Assembly (NCBI GenBank): GCA_024867545.1
Contig: JANFNE010000011.1
Span: 1,302,001 to 1,366,000 of the forward strand
Length of the DNA: 64,000 bases
Source: Phytopythium helicoides
Taxonomy: Eukaryota > Oomycota > Peronosporomycetes > Pythiales > Pythiaceae
Direction of reading: 5' to 3'
Position 1 is the first letter of the stretch, and every line of letters starts with the position of its first letter. A program made the position numbers and the translations under genes. Of the stretch, positions 53,149 to 64,000 are shown one piece after another. Below the pieces are notes generated by a model that worked only from the letters and a program-made list of their open reading frames with translations, ran no database searches and was not told the DNA's origin.

Positions 53149-54302
53149 TCAAGGCTTTGATAGCGCGAGCGGCTCAAGTTGCGACTGGTGGAGCCTCAGT
53201 GCCTCCAGCCGAAGCGCCAGGTCCCGCTCCTCGTTTAGCATCTCCTGAAGACGTGCGCGTGCCTCCAGTTCTCGCGCTCGTTCTATCGCTAGCTGGGCAT
53301 TCCTTCGTGCCTCTTTCTCAATTGCATTTTGGCGCTGTGCAACATGTTAGCTCGATTCAGTAAACGCCCATGCAAGCGTGCGGTCCGTGCCTGTTTCGCA
53401 GCTCGCTCAGCCTGAGATTGGAATTCCTCTGACTTAATCCTGTCCTTTTGAAGCTTCCGCTTTTGAAACTCAGTCTGGTCTCGCTCTCGTTGCTGTTGAA
53501 GTGCCGACTGAAGATGTCATAGCGGTGCAAGAAGGTAACTAATACACCGGGAAGTGAAAACGGAACGAGATCGAGCAGAGGTTACCTTTATCTTCTCTTT
53601 CTGGTGCCGAGCCGTGTCCTGTTTTCGTCGCTGAAGAAGCCTTTTTTGCCTCTGCTCGCTCAAACCAAACCATCGATTTAGATCTGAACGCACAGGTATC
53701 AGCCCCGAAAAGAATCGTACAGATAGAAACTCCAATTGATCTTTCGCTCTGGGTCGCTTGTGCGCACGGCACTGACGCGGCTTTAGGATGTCGTTGCAAA
53801 TTACCCCGTCAACAGTGGTGGCTGATTTAGAAGTGGCATGAGATTCTGATGATACTTTCTCTGCGAGCAGCTCCCGAGCAATCCACACACTTCGAAGCAC
53901 GCGTTCTTCTTGAGTGCGATAGTGAGCAATCCGTCTCGCTAGTTTCTGGACAGCCTCCTCGGCTTCTTTTCGGGCTATCGTTGCCGCAAGAACGTTTGTG
54001 CCTTGATGGGTATCATCTTCTCGGTTGCCAACTATGGATTTGTGAATTGCACCACGGCCAATCTCGATCGCCACCGATGCTGACGTGCTGGGTGTTGGCA
54101 CACCAAGCTGAATTGGCTTTCTCAAATCCCGAGGAACGAGATCTCGACGCCTGGCAATGGGCGAGCAACTAACAGGGCGAGCTGCTTTGTTGAAATCATG
54201 ATCTGGTGATGGGCGTGCGGGTGCCGGATTCGAAGCGGTACTTGCTGCAGACTGTGGCCGAGAAATGAGCACTACCGGGGGTCTTGGTTGGTGCAGTGTC
54301 AT
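53149..54302 (-). CDS. Coiled-coil protein of unknown function
   Basis: 339 residues in exons 54302-53586, 53507-53391 and 53334-53149. The first third is disordered and Pro/Ser/Arg-rich. Residues 100-180 and 225-339 are charged helices with heptad patterns (RKEAEEAVQKLARRIAHYRTQ, QLAIERARELEARARLQEML). The second intron has no GT donor in range; a GC donor (CAG|GCACGG) joins two helical segments exactly in frame, with a CTAAC branch-type site 14 nt before its acceptor. It is divergent from the gene at 54401, 98 bp apart. Cytoskeletal or ciliary proteins often look like this, but no family is claimed. Confidence 0.6.
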
Positions 54303-54400
54303 TCACAAGAAGCGTGATGAACAAGATGTGATTCCATGTTTGTGCTTCAAACCTTCAGCATGCCGCCCTCTAATAATAGCTAATCACAACCGGATTCATC

Positions 54401-55157
54401 ATGACGAGCCGAAGCACCAACAGAAATGACTTGATGTCCTCTCGCGCCAAGGCTCCGCAACGCCCTCATAACGCTTCAGGACCTCTTGCTCCCTCACCTT
54501 CAGCCTCTGAAGTAGCAACTCCACCGGGACTGCCAAGCTCCCCGTCGTCAGGTCGCAGTGGACGCTATAAGCAGCGCTCAAGCGACACTCGAAATCAATC
54601 CCCGACCGTAAAGAATATTTCGAGTCGTGCTCGCAGGCAAGTGACTTGTGGTTAGCAATTGTTGGTGTTTTTGCATACTCACGACCTCAATCACGCAGTC
54701 CTGCAACACCATCTACATCGGAAGATCCAGCAACAGAGGGAGCAGACGAAGATGATAGCTATGAGACATCAGAGACAAGCATTGGTGAGCGTGAACTGGT
54801 TGCAATGCTTCGCAAGGTCGACAAGAAGTCTAGACGGAATCAAGCCAAGTAATCTGTCACAGCTTCTTGTGTGTGTTTGCTTTGTCACTGATTGCGCTTG
54901 AACATATCAATCAGGTACACGGCCATGAAAGACAGTGTGGAAAACACATCTGAACAATTGCTGCGTCTCGAAGACAGGTAGGCACTGGTATTTTCCTCAG
55001 AGTATTTATCGTTGGGCTTCTAACTCCATACAATTATTGTCTTAGTTATGCGAATCTTATGAACCAAATGGGCGAGCTCGAAGCGCTCTGCACCACAGAG
55101 GAGCTGGACGAAGATGCGATCGACAAAATTTTTCAGGCAATTTCTCATGAGCAATGA
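54401..55157 (+). CDS. Small Ser/Pro-rich protein with helical C terminus
   Basis: 186 residues in exons 54401-54636, 54699-54848, 54915-54977 and 55046-55157. The first 80 residues are disordered (SRAKAPQRPHN, SSPSSGRSGRYKQRSS), then an acidic stretch (EGADEDDSYETSETS) and helices such as LVAMLRKVDKKSRR and LMNQMGELEALCTTEELDED. The first intron starts with GCAAGT, the consensus for GC-AG introns; only this donor fits the phase of exon 2. It shares a 98-bp divergent promoter region with the coiled-coil gene. No family recognised. Confidence 0.6.
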
Positions 55158-55401
55158 CAGATAGAGCATTCAACTTGCTACTGTAGAGGATAACGGCAGT
55201 ATCTCACAATCAGGAGGGGTATTCGTGTGTAAACCAGCAGTCCCATGACTTTGGCCCCTCATGAGCTTCTGCGCCAGCATCTGCAATTTGGCTTTAAGTA
55301 AAATCGAAGCTGACTTGCCCAGACGTAATACTAACCTGTGCATACCATACTACCAGCAACCGCTGAACATTACTTTTAGCTGTATCACCGAAGCTAAATA
55401 T

Positions 55402-58164
55402 CTACACATCTACCACAGCATCTTCGCGGTCGCGAGGAAGTCTTGACGGGAGCTTCTCTTTGAAGATCTGGCTTAAAGACACTTCTTTCAGCAGCTCACT
55501 CGAGGAGTGCTCACTCTCGAGCACAAACCTTCCGCCTTCCGTTTCTCGATCCCATAGCTGGTTCCACTCCTTCGCCAAGTGCATCCACTGCAGCTTGGTC
55601 CAGATCTTCGTGCTTGGCCGCGCTCGTTCAGTAGTTAGTGCCGTCCTCCATCTGGATGAACTGTTGCTTGAAAGCGAAAGAGTAGACACCAGATCGTCTT
55701 GTCTGGGATTAAAAACACCAGACTTTTCGCTCAGACTGCGAGAGCGAGATTGTAGCCCGTGGTGCAAAGGATTCTGGAACCCAGCAGTATCTTTGAGAGC
55801 GTTTGCACGCCAACTACTCTGCTCCGACAGTTTTGTTTGTAGCACAGGCAACAGCGATCCTGGAGCAGATACGGTCGACGGCACTGACGACAAAAAGTGC
55901 TTGCCCGGGAGAATATCCCCGAGTGGAGTTGTGGTCGTCACGAACCCAAATAAACGAGCACCAAACAGGTGGATCATTGGGTGCGAGTCCGATACAAGCA
56001 TGTAAAATATCTTGGGATTCTCGAACTCACACACCGATTCAGCGTCAAACGGATACTTGCGTTCTTTAAACGCGAGCAGGTCTTCAAGAAACTGCGCAAG
56101 TGCCTCCTCACCAAGTCCAAGAGTACGGCTAGGGTTCGATCCGAGTGCTGACGCGCAAAACCAGCGACGAAAATAATCTTTTGAAGACTTGCCGATTGCC
56201 AGCCACTGCAAAACCGATAAGTGCCGGTCCAAGAACGAGTCGTCCAAGTTGTAGTTGAAGACGTAGCTCAGTACCATTAATTGTTGGTCAAAGAGCCCCC
56301 AGATGCTGTCCACTGCGCGTTGCAAAAATCGAACCTGTTCCACGGACCTCCCAGCGCTCGGATTTTCATCCCAGTCGGAGATGATCGCCCCATATTGTTG
56401 ATACATCCGTCCAAGTTGATAGAATACATCCGAGAGCAGGAGTGTCGTTGATGAAGCCTTGCGGGTTGACAGAAGCTTATAGCTTTCTTTGATAGGCGAC
56501 ATCAGCTCGCTGAGCGACACGACACGTTCCCAGAAAGTGTGACTCTGGATACTGCGGATAACGGGAGCGGAAAGTCCCGATTCAGCTAATTCGTCAACAC
56601 TGTTGCCTGCGCTGTCCTTGCGGCCCAAAGCCGCCCGCTGTGTTCCTTCTTCGTTTCCGGTCCCCTCTGAGCAAGACGAGGATGCATCCAACACCTTTGC
56701 TGCCACAATCTTCACCATATCTTCGTACTGACGGACTGAATCTACGCAGTCAATAAAAGAATACCAATTCTGGGTCGACGGAGTGATCAGCGTCGCATCG
56801 GGGTCTCCGCATTCACGGCGCAGAACCGTCAGCACACGATGGTTTGTGAACATCTGTACGAGCTCAATCACTTCGCCCATCGTGTTCGTGAGTGACTCTG
56901 ATAACGCAACCACGCCTCCAAGTAAAAGCTGGAGCACATGGGAAAAGCATGGTAGAACTGGTAGCGATTGATCTACGGAATTAGAAGCTCGCACAGCAGC
57001 ACAAGCAGCGCGATGCGTGACCATCGAGTCCGCTACAATGTTGACGATCTGCGTCTGGCTCTCGTGCAGCCCGACGAGACACGACGCGATTTTCCCGATT
57101 AGCACTTCGTGCGAGTAAACAACACCAAGGTCGACCAAATCCACGATACTCGCCTCCCCTGAAGCGTTGACGAGTGAAAACAACAGTAGAGTCGATTTGG
57201 GAAACTTGGTTGACCAGCAGTTAATGCTCAGAGTCAAGCCGACAGATTCCATCTTCAGTCTTGATACCCGCTTTTCGTGTAGGTTCTTTGCCAGATGTGT
57301 CAATGAGGATAGATCTGGTGCGCCTAGCTCACTGCCAGATGCCTTGAATAGTTGAGCAACCTCTTCTGTACAGGTCCAGTCCCAAGGGAGTCCTGACAAG
57401 ACAGTCGTCGAAAGAGCGAGACGACTGAGCTCGCCACCATTCAACTTCAGTCCTGCAGGGTCTTCGACTGAAACGGTAGCACTCGACCTTCGTCTTAATT
57501 CTTGGCGTCGAGGCTGTCTGGGAGGAGTCGGCAGCACTGCTGATTTCCGGGTGGGTTTCTCCTCGACATGGCGTTGCGCTTCACTAGGCGCCGCCAAGGG
57601 CTCCATCGCGCCTGCCGCGCCTTGCATGGCTAAGTCCGGGGTCAGCAGCGGCAGCTGCAGCGGCATGAACTCGTCGACTGCAGCCTGCTCCTGCTGTTGC
57701 TCGGTCGCCGCCGAGCCGGCCGCATCGGTCTGCGCGGGCGCCGAGTCAGCGGCTGGGTCCTGCGTCGCGTCAATCTCGTGCCTGCGCCTCTTCCGCAGCG
57801 CCGCCAGCGGGTCGTGCAGCAGCATCTCAACGTCTCTGTGGCTGGCGCTGTGCTTCCTGGAGAAGCTGGCGGCGTCCTTCTGCGCGCAGAGCAGCTTGAG
57901 CTGCGCGACGACCTCGGCGGGGCAGTAGACGCACTTCTGCAGGTGTCGGATCATGTTGCCCGACACGCCGCGCACGGGCGCCGCGGCCGCGCCGTGGGCC
58001 GCGCAGTACCTGCAGAACGCGTTGTGGTGGAAGCGGTTGCGCTTCTCGCCGCGCACAAAGTGCTCCCACGCCGGGTGGCTGGGCCGCCCCATCTTCTTCT
58101 CCTCGCCCTTGGCGCCCAGCACCTGCCGCAGCAGCGCGCCGTCCTCCTCGCCCGCGTCCGCCAT
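55402..58164 (-). CDS. BED-finger / hAT-transposase-derived protein
   Basis: Single exon, 920 residues from the ATG at 58164. Residues about 30-90 form a BED-like zinc finger: HPAWEHFVRGEK, C-x2-C (FCRYC) and an H-x3-C (RHLQKC). From residue 280 it follows the hAT transposase/DUF659 layout: LTLSINCWSTKF, the VNIVADSM..H block and PVLPCFSHVLQLLLGGV, then TRWxS-like TQNWYSFIDCV and a C-terminal segment YPFDAESVCEFENP. No terminal inverted repeats were seen near the gene, and the frame is intact, which suggests a domesticated transposase, possibly a DNA-binding regulator. Direct transposase activity is not supported. Confidence 0.65.
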   Translation of the reverse strand: MADAGEEDGALLRQVLGAKGEEKKMGRPSHPAWEHFVRGEKRNRFHHNAFCRYCAAHGAAAAPVRGVSGNMIRHLQKCVYCPAEVVAQLKLLCAQKDAASFSRKHSASHRDVEMLLHDPLAALRKRRRHEIDATQDPAADSAPAQTDAAGSAATEQQQEQAAVDEFMPLQLPLLTPDLAMQGAAGAMEPLAAPSEAQRHVEEKPTRKSAVLPTPPRQPRRQELRRRSSATVSVEDPAGLKLNGGELSRLALSTTVLSGLPWDWTCTEEVAQLFKASGSELGAPDLSSLTHLAKNLHEKRVSRLKMESVGLTLSINCWSTKFPKSTLLLFSLVNASGEASIVDLVDLGVVYSHEVLIGKIASCLVGLHESQTQIVNIVADSMVTHRAACAAVRASNSVDQSLPVLPCFSHVLQLLLGGVVALSESLTNTMGEVIELVQMFTNHRVLTVLRRECGDPDATLITPSTQNWYSFIDCVDSVRQYEDMVKIVAAKVLDASSSCSEGTGNEEGTQRAALGRKDSAGNSVDELAESGLSAPVIRSIQSHTFWERVVSLSELMSPIKESYKLLSTRKASSTTLLLSDVFYQLGRMYQQYGAIISDWDENPSAGRSVEQVRFLQRAVDSIWGLFDQQLMVLSYVFNYNLDDSFLDRHLSVLQWLAIGKSSKDYFRRWFCASALGSNPSRTLGLGEEALAQFLEDLLAFKERKYPFDAESVCEFENPKIFYMLVSDSHPMIHLFGARLFGFVTTTTPLGDILPGKHFLSSVPSTVSAPGSLLPVLQTKLSEQSSWRANALKDTAGFQNPLHHGLQSRSRSLSEKSGVFNPRQDDLVSTLSLSSNSSSRWRTALTTERARPSTKIWTKLQWMHLAKEWNQLWDRETEGGRFVLESEHSSSELLKEVSLSQIFKEKLPSRLPRDREDAVVDV

Positions 58165-58635
58165 CGCGCGCTGCCCTCGGCGCCCACACACAGGTCAGCG
58201 CATCCGAGACAGGCGCTGCAACTTGCACCGCGACCGACAGGTGCCAACTCCTCACCGATTGGTTTGCCAGGCGTATTTACTTCCCTTGCGGGGGCCTTCC
58301 GTCGGCCGCCACCGGTGGCGACATCCGGTTTAAGAGGTGTACGTTGTGGATAGATGGAGCGGAATGAACTGCTTGATGAGGAACGGACTTTTCTGTAAGA
58401 ACGGAAGACTTTTTTGTGTGCTGCTCGACGCGCGCGCGGGGACCTCCAACTTCAAGTGCGTGGTGCTGCACGACACGACAAGTGGATTATGCACGGCGAG
58501 CAGTTCATAAACGCTCGGCTGTGCGGTGCCCGGATGAGTGGCCGATCACTCGGTTTGGAGGTTGGGTGGGTGCACTTTTCGTTTGTCCACTTGGCGAGAA
58601 AGTTGGCCTCGCGACTGCCAAAAAAAGCGGACGAG

Positions 58636-60035
58636 ATGGGATTCCGACCCATGTTCCTGCTCGACGCGGGCGAGTCCAAGGAACTCATTCCGCTCAAACT
58701 CTTCTACGCCGTGCAGTACTTCGGCTTCTCGGTCCAGACTTACCTCGCGGTGAGTCGAGTGTAGTTCTCCATGCTTCAACGACCCATCGATACGTTCTCA
58801 CGCTGGTCGCAACGTTCAACGAATGTCTACAGATTTACTTCGAGACCAAAGCAGATTTCACCAAGAGCCAGATCGGCGTGCTACTTGCCATGCCGTGCAT
58901 CTGCACTATTATCGCGCCACCGCTCTGGGGAGCCATCGCCGACTCACTTCGCAAGCCAAAGACAATTCACGTCGTCTGCCACATCACATCTGCGCTCCTG
59001 TACTTCTCCATCCAATTCGTCTCTTCGTTTCCGCTCATGTGCGTCCTCATGTTCATCGCATCGTTCCAAATGGCGCCTGCATTCTCGCTCATGGACCTCG
59101 CAACCATGACCTGGGTCACGCGTGTTGGCGGCGACTTCGGCAAGCAGAGACTGTACGCAGCAGTCGGGTACGGCATTGGAGGATACTTGTGCGGCTTGAT
59201 GGTTTCCTCGGTCGGCATCAACTGGTGTTTCAACATGCTCCTGGTCGCATCGAGCATATCGCTGTTTTTACTTGTGCGATATATTCCAGACCCCGCGGAG
59301 ACTACAGCGACTGCGAACGCTGATCCGAGCGAGATTAGAGACGACGGCAGCGAGAGCGCCCCCAAGAAAGGACTGCTTCTTCGCACCGCCAAGCAAATCA
59401 TGAGTATGCACGACGTTCTACTGCTACTCGTTACCGTAGTATTGAGCGGCATCATCGACTCGCTTATCAACAATTACCTGCTGCTTTTCGTGTACAACCT
59501 ATCGGGAGAAGACGGCAACATCACAGGCGTCTTCATCGCGATACAGACGGTATCCGAGCTGCCATACTTCTTCCTCGCCAACAAGATCATCGCAAAGTTC
59601 GGAACGCCAATGTGTGTCACCGTCAGCGTGGTGGCCTACGGTGTGCGAGCAATCGTGTACACGTTCACGAAACATCCGTGGTGGATTCTTCCGGTCGAGA
59701 CACTGCACGGTATCACGTTTGGGTTGTTGCTCGCCGCTCTCACGAATTACATTTACGCCTCGGCTCCGAAGGGTGCAGAGGGCACTATGATCGGCCTGAT
59801 TTCTGCGTCCCAGCGTGGAATAGGTGGTGGGATAGCATCACTTGCTGGTGGGTATGTGTACGGCAAGTATGGCGCTCGAACCATGTGGGGGTCTGCCGGT
59901 TTTGGGATTTGCCCACTTGCGCTTGTGTTTGTGGCGGCATTTGCTTGGGAAGCACGCCGACGGCGTAGAGCTGCTAGTGAACTTGGAGTGCAGCTGATTG
60001 GAGAAGCTGGTGGAGAGAGCGCGTTGCCTAAATAA
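58636..60035 (+). CDS. MFS transporter, copy 1
   Basis: 438 residues in exons 58636-58749 and 58833-60035. About 12 membrane spans. Features include PLKLFYAVQYFGFSVQTYL at the N terminus, LRKPKTIHV after the second span, and GGDFGKQRLYAAVGYGIGGY in the middle, which match the MFS_1-like group (nucleoside:H+ symporter/LacY-like). The ETLHGITFGLLLAALTNY and SAPKGAEGTMIGL blocks support that group. Substrate is unknown. A longer frame begins upstream, but the ATG at 58636 aligns exactly with the start of the tandem paralog at 60657. Confidence 0.85.
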
Positions 60036-60130
60036 TCCGACCGCCAACTCTTGAAAGCGGTGATGTATCGAAGTAGAACAGCATGAGTGCTAGCTCGGTG
60101 CTTGTAAAACGTTTCAAAAAATCCTCTGGC

Positions 60131-60490
60131 TTATGTGAATAATATTTGTGCAAAATTACTGGTGACGCCAAAGAGAGAAACGCAGAACTTCAGAAATTGT
60201 CGAGAAGACGGCATCAAAGTTGAGTGGCGTTGTTCAGCGGTCGTGGTTGGACTGACAAGCCCACGCATACCAAAGCAAGTCGTTTTCACGTCGTTTTCTT
60301 GATACCTGACAGCGGAAGCGGCACGTGGCGCTTTGTGGTTCAAGTACGCTAGAAGTGGGCTTTTCATCGGTGTCCGGGATCGCGTTAGTTTACCCACGGC
60401 GCCACTCGTTTCATTTTTTTCGTCAAGAGTCAGTGTGCTCCGGCGCTGAATGCGATTCTGAATCATAACGGCGCCGCCCAATCCGCGCAT
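60131..60490 (-). CDS. Possible small protein between the MFS copies
   Basis: A 119-residue frame from the ATG at 60490 on the opposite strand to the two carriers, in the spacer between them. It is basic and Ser/Thr-rich (RRSTLTLDEKNETSG, PMKSPLLAYLNHKAPRAAS) and ends in a mildly hydrophobic QFLKFCVSLFGVTSNF. No family or signal peptide recognised. It could be a chance open frame. Confidence 0.35.
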   Translation of the reverse strand: MRGLGGAVMIQNRIQRRSTLTLDEKNETSGAVGKLTRSRTPMKSPLLAYLNHKAPRAASAVRYQENDVKTTCFGMRGLVSPTTTAEQRHSTLMPSSRQFLKFCVSLFGVTSNFAQILFT

Positions 60491-60656
60491 GAGGAGAGAG
60501 CAAGTCTGAACGGGCACGTCAGCCTTGCTGTAACCACTGGTATACTCATGTTGCAGTTCTGCGCATTGTGATGTGAGGAGCTGAGCTTGAGCTCATTTTC
60601 GCTTTCTCCAAATTCGTGATCGCTAATTTTCGAGCACTCATCGGTGGCTAGGCACC

Positions 60657-62032
60657 ATGGGTATCCGACCTTTGTTTTTGATCGACGCTGGTGAATCCAA
60701 GGAGCTAGTTCCGCTCAAGTTGCTGTACATCGTACACTTCTTCGCGTTCTCCGTCCAAATCTATCTGCCAGTGCGTGTGATGAATGATTCCGCAACGCTC
60801 ATGTTAAGGTGGTTTGTTGACACTTTCCTCACAAAATGATATAGATCTACTTTGAAACCAAAGCCAACTTTACCAAGAGTCAAATTGGTGTGCTTCTAGC
60901 TATGCCCTGCATCTGCACGATTGTCAGCCCACCTTTCTGGGGAGCCGTCGCTGATATTTTGCGCAAACCCAAGATGGTTCACGTCATTTGTCACATTACC
61001 GCTGCTCTGCTGTTTTTCTCCATCCAGTTCGTTTCGTCGTTCCCACTCATGTGCGCGGTCATGTTCGTTGCGTACTTCCAAGCCGTACCGACTTTCTCGC
61101 TTCTCGATCTTGCAACAATGACCTGGATCTCGAAAACGGGAGGCGACTACGGCAAACAACGGCTTTATGGGGCGGCGGGATACGGCGTTGGTGGCTACAT
61201 ATCTGGAATCGTTGCTGGATCACTTGGGATTAATTGGTGTTTCAACATGGTGCTCGCGGTGTCGTGTGTGTCGCTGTTCCTGCTTGTATGGTACGTACCA
61301 TCAGAAAGAGAGTCAGCGCCGAGCGGACGTCGAGAGAACTGCACAATGGCGCGAAATGTGAAACAGATTGTGCACCGATATGACGTGCTGATGTTGCTCA
61401 ATGTGACGCTGCTGGCCGGCATAGTCGGGAATCTGATAGACAACTACTTGCTGCTTTTCATGTACAATCTCTCGGGGAAAAACGAAAATATTGCCGGAGC
61501 GTTCGTGACTGTGCAAACTGTGTCGGAGCTTCCCTATTTCTTCCTAGCCAACAAAATCATCTCTCGCTTCGGCACACCAGTGTGCGTTGCTGCTACACTT
61601 GTTGCTGCCGGAGTGCGGACTAGCGTGTATACATTTACAAATGAGGCGTGGTGGGTTTTGCCTGTTGAGACCCTTCATGGGCTCACGTATGGGTTATTCT
61701 TCGCTGCGCTGACCAACTACATCTACGCTGCGGCTCCGAAGGGAGCAGAAGGTACCATGATTGGACTGCTGGCGACATTTCAACGAGGTCTGGGTGGAGG
61801 CATTGCCTCTCTCGCCGGAGGCTACGTCTACGGCAAGTACGGGGCTCGAACCATGTGGGGGACCGCTGCTTTTGCGATTTGCCCCATCGCCCTGCTCTTC
61901 GTCGCTGTTTTTGCATGGCTTGCCCGTCGTGCAGAGGGACCCTGCGAGCTGCAAGACCAGCTCATGGACCAAGAGATTGAAGAGGGTGCCAACATCCACA
62001 GTCCAAAAATGATCGACGAGCGTTTGGCGTAG
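60657..62032 (+). CDS. MFS transporter, copy 2
   Basis: 433 residues in exons 60657-60770 and 60845-62032. It is a tandem paralog of the gene at 58636, with the intron at the identical codon, identical first-exon length (38 codons) and conserved blocks (IYFETKANFTKSQIGVLLAMPC, ETLHGLTYGLFFAALTNY). Divergence is spread along the whole protein, strongest in the central loop and the C-terminal tail, so the duplication is older than that of the permeases. About 12 spans; substrate unknown. Confidence 0.85.
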
Positions 62033-62654
62033 GAGAGGACGCTACATTTGAGCGTACAGTACATAATTTGTAGGAACCAAATACTAAATCGACGATCCCG
62101 CAGATTTGACTACCGAATGTGCAGTTCGACTGTCATCGCTTGTGTTGTGCCGTGAATGTAACGTTGGGCATTGGAGCCTGGGTGCAGATAACCAGTGTTG
62201 TAACTATTGGTCGCGATCCACCAAGGTGTTCATAATCAGCTTTGCCTCCTTTCCATCAAGGACAACTTCTCGATTGCATCTACGAGATGTGGTTCGCATA
62301 TCTTGAGAAGAAGCCCATACAGAGCGAGGAGAAGTACGCGAATAAAAGACCGGGCAGCCGATAGTTGACTCCTTGGTTTCAACCAAACCATTACAGTAAC
62401 AGGAGTATATGTGGAGATTGCTCGATCGCAGTCAGGGGAGTGATGAAGCGGCAGAACGTGTGCACGCACGATGCTTCAAATGTAGAACGAGTACAAACAA
62501 TACATTGCCGTCGAGCCCTATCTTTTTTGGTCGTGTTTCCTTTCTTTCTTGTGTTCTCTGGGGAAATTCGCACGCCCTCAGCTAAATTGAATCTACCTCA
62601 ATGTCTCTGTTTCCGAAGCTCTCGGCAAATCCACAGAGTGGAATCCGATAAAGG
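62033..62654. other. Intergenic, no gene seen
   Basis: About 620 bp between the convergent MFS copy 2 and mevalonate kinase genes. Short frames on both strands lack any recognisable feature. AT-rich stretches near 62075 and 62330 may serve 3'-end formation. Confidence 0.45.
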
Positions 62655-63985
62655 CTAGTCGATGCGGAAGCCTTGGCCGCCGATCGAGCTAGTAAAGCAC
62701 TCAAACCCACAACTCTCAAGCTCTTTAACGAGGTCTGTGACTTCTCCATCGCTCAATTCGGCGGGCAACAGGGAAATTGTGCAGCCACCTCCCCCAGCAC
62801 CCGTCAGCTTGGTAGCGCCACCGTGCTTTCCACAGATTTGGGCAACTACTTCGATTTGCGGGTGCCCGACACCAAGCAGGTTTAACAGGCGGTGGTTTTC
62901 CTCGATTTGGCTCGCAAGCAGAGCCTGTGTGAGCTCTTCTCGCTCACCGGCTGCGATGAAGGCGTTCACAATACTCTCGATCGCGTCAAAGTGAGTTTGG
63001 GTGCTGGTCGAGTTGGCTTCGTATAGAGCACGAACCTTGGCTACCTGCACTTTGGTCGACCGCGGTACCCGCGTGTTGACGATGAGGAACCGAAAGTGGT
63101 TCAGATCGCAGCGGATCGTGCGAAACGATGGATCGGGGCGTCTCTGAAACATAAGCGCGCCTCCAAATGCGCTCACCGTATTGTCCGCCCCTGAAGGCGC
63201 ACCGTGAAGGATCACTTCGGCGGCGTATGCGTACTTGTTGATGGTCTCGATGTCCGGCGTGGCGGTGGATCTCGTGGGTGAAACGAGCTGCGCGAGCGCT
63301 CCAGAGAGCGCGACGCAGAACGCTGCTGAAGAACCTAGACCAGCGCCAATTGGCAGACTGTCTCGCGCAAACGAGATAGCTAGGCCCTCCTTGCTATCCG
63401 CACTGAACAAACACCACCACCTGTGAGTGTCGTCATGCTGCAAGAACTCAACCAAAATCACCAGACCTGAGAAATACTGACTGCCTGAGCACTGCACAGC
63501 ACAGGAACAACGCTGGACGCAATGCGCGCGCATCCTGCTCGTGCTCATCCTGCAGCAAGTTGTCGATACGCTGCAGGGCCTCAACACTTGGCTTGGGCAG
63601 GAAGAACCGCTCGTCCTGCAGTCCCTCGACCAGCTCCAGAAGCGACGAAAGCGCGAACGAGCGCTTCAACTCTTCATCTCCATGCGCAGATCGGATATCG
63701 CGGAAGCAGAACGCGACCGACGGCGCAGCCACGCGCTCCTGCGTTGGAGCAGTCAAGCAAAATGTCAACGATCTTCAAAGTCAGTTTTCTCGACTTGTGG
63801 AGCGAATTGAAAAGCCGTGAAGCGCCACGCACGATCTCCACGCGCAGCCGCAGGTCTGAGAGCGAGGCCGCGATCGTCGGACAGCCGTAGACCACCGCGT
63901 GCTCCCCGAACAGCAGCAGCTTGCCAGGCGCCGACGTGCGGACGACGGTCCTTGGGCTGTCGTCCCATGGTGGTGAGGCCACCAT
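62655..63985 (-). CDS. MVK: Mevalonate kinase
   Basis: Phosphorylates mevalonate in the isoprenoid pathway. 390 residues in exons 63985-63833, 63738-63467 and 63402-62655. GHMP-kinase motifs are all present: APGKLLLFGEHAVVYG at the N terminus, the phosphate loop LPIGAGLGSSAAFCVALSGAL, the catalytic region ILHGAPSGADNTVSAFGGAL and motif 3 TKLTGAGGGGCTISLL. The ATG at 63985 lies just before ASPPWDDS and 15 bp from the window edge. The second intron has alternative acceptors; the one chosen gives 64 nt and keeps frame. Normal length for the family. Confidence 0.88.
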
Positions 63986-64000
63986 AGCCACTACACGAAA

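Noticed and set aside
58416..58635. N-terminal extension of MFS copy 1
   Set aside because: The tandem paralog starts at the equivalent of 58636 and the extra residues are not conserved.

Overview
The window is nuclear DNA from a filamentous eukaryote, most likely an oomycete of the Phytophthora type. The signs are many intron-containing genes with very short introns (about 46-190 nt, mostly 60-75), closely packed genes on both strands, GC-rich third positions, a full-size PDR-type ABC transporter, a tyrosine-recombinase (Crypton-like) element and tandem lineage-specific families. No bacterial operon, rRNA gene or CRISPR array was seen. Exon boundaries below were worked out by hand from splice signals, phase and similarity between paralogs in the window.

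Left part (1-18.6 kb). Three inverted copies of an unrecognised multi-pass membrane protein occupy 1-4.2 kb. Then come mostly housekeeping-type genes: a serine esterase, the decapping cofactor DCP1, an endonuclease III, a tail-anchored protein, a TPR-kelch protein, a plant-style LRR protein, an unknown disordered protein, a nuclear-type LRR protein with a Lys-rich tail, a 103-residue unknown and a FAM173-type methyltransferase.

Mobile region (18.7-23.9 kb). Two long intronless ORFs on the minus strand encode a Fanzor (eukaryotic TnpB-like, RNA-guided nuclease family) with all RuvC acidic residues, and a Crypton-like tyrosine recombinase with an R-K-H-R-Y set. A tRNA-like structure without a normal anticodon arm lies between them. 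A perfect hairpin lies on the Fanzor stop codon. Clusters of the hexamer GTCGGA/TCCGAC precede both ORFs, including a perfect 8-6-8 inverted repeat. This is the best candidate for an undescribed system.

Middle (24-39.3 kb). A same-strand array of Myb/SANT-like genes has one to three SANT-like repeats, C-terminal coiled coils and a shared terminal motif. It contains one copy with a nonsense codon and one relic. It is followed by a RhoGAP-coiled-coil gene whose catalytic Arg position holds Gln, and by a small secreted Cys protein.

Right part (39.4-64 kb). Here lie an Ipi1/TEX10-type ribosome-assembly protein, the PDR ABC transporter, two nearly identical amino-acid permeases, two coiled-coil proteins, a BED/hAT-transposase-derived gene, two tandem MFS carriers and mevalonate kinase, which runs to within a few bases of the right edge.
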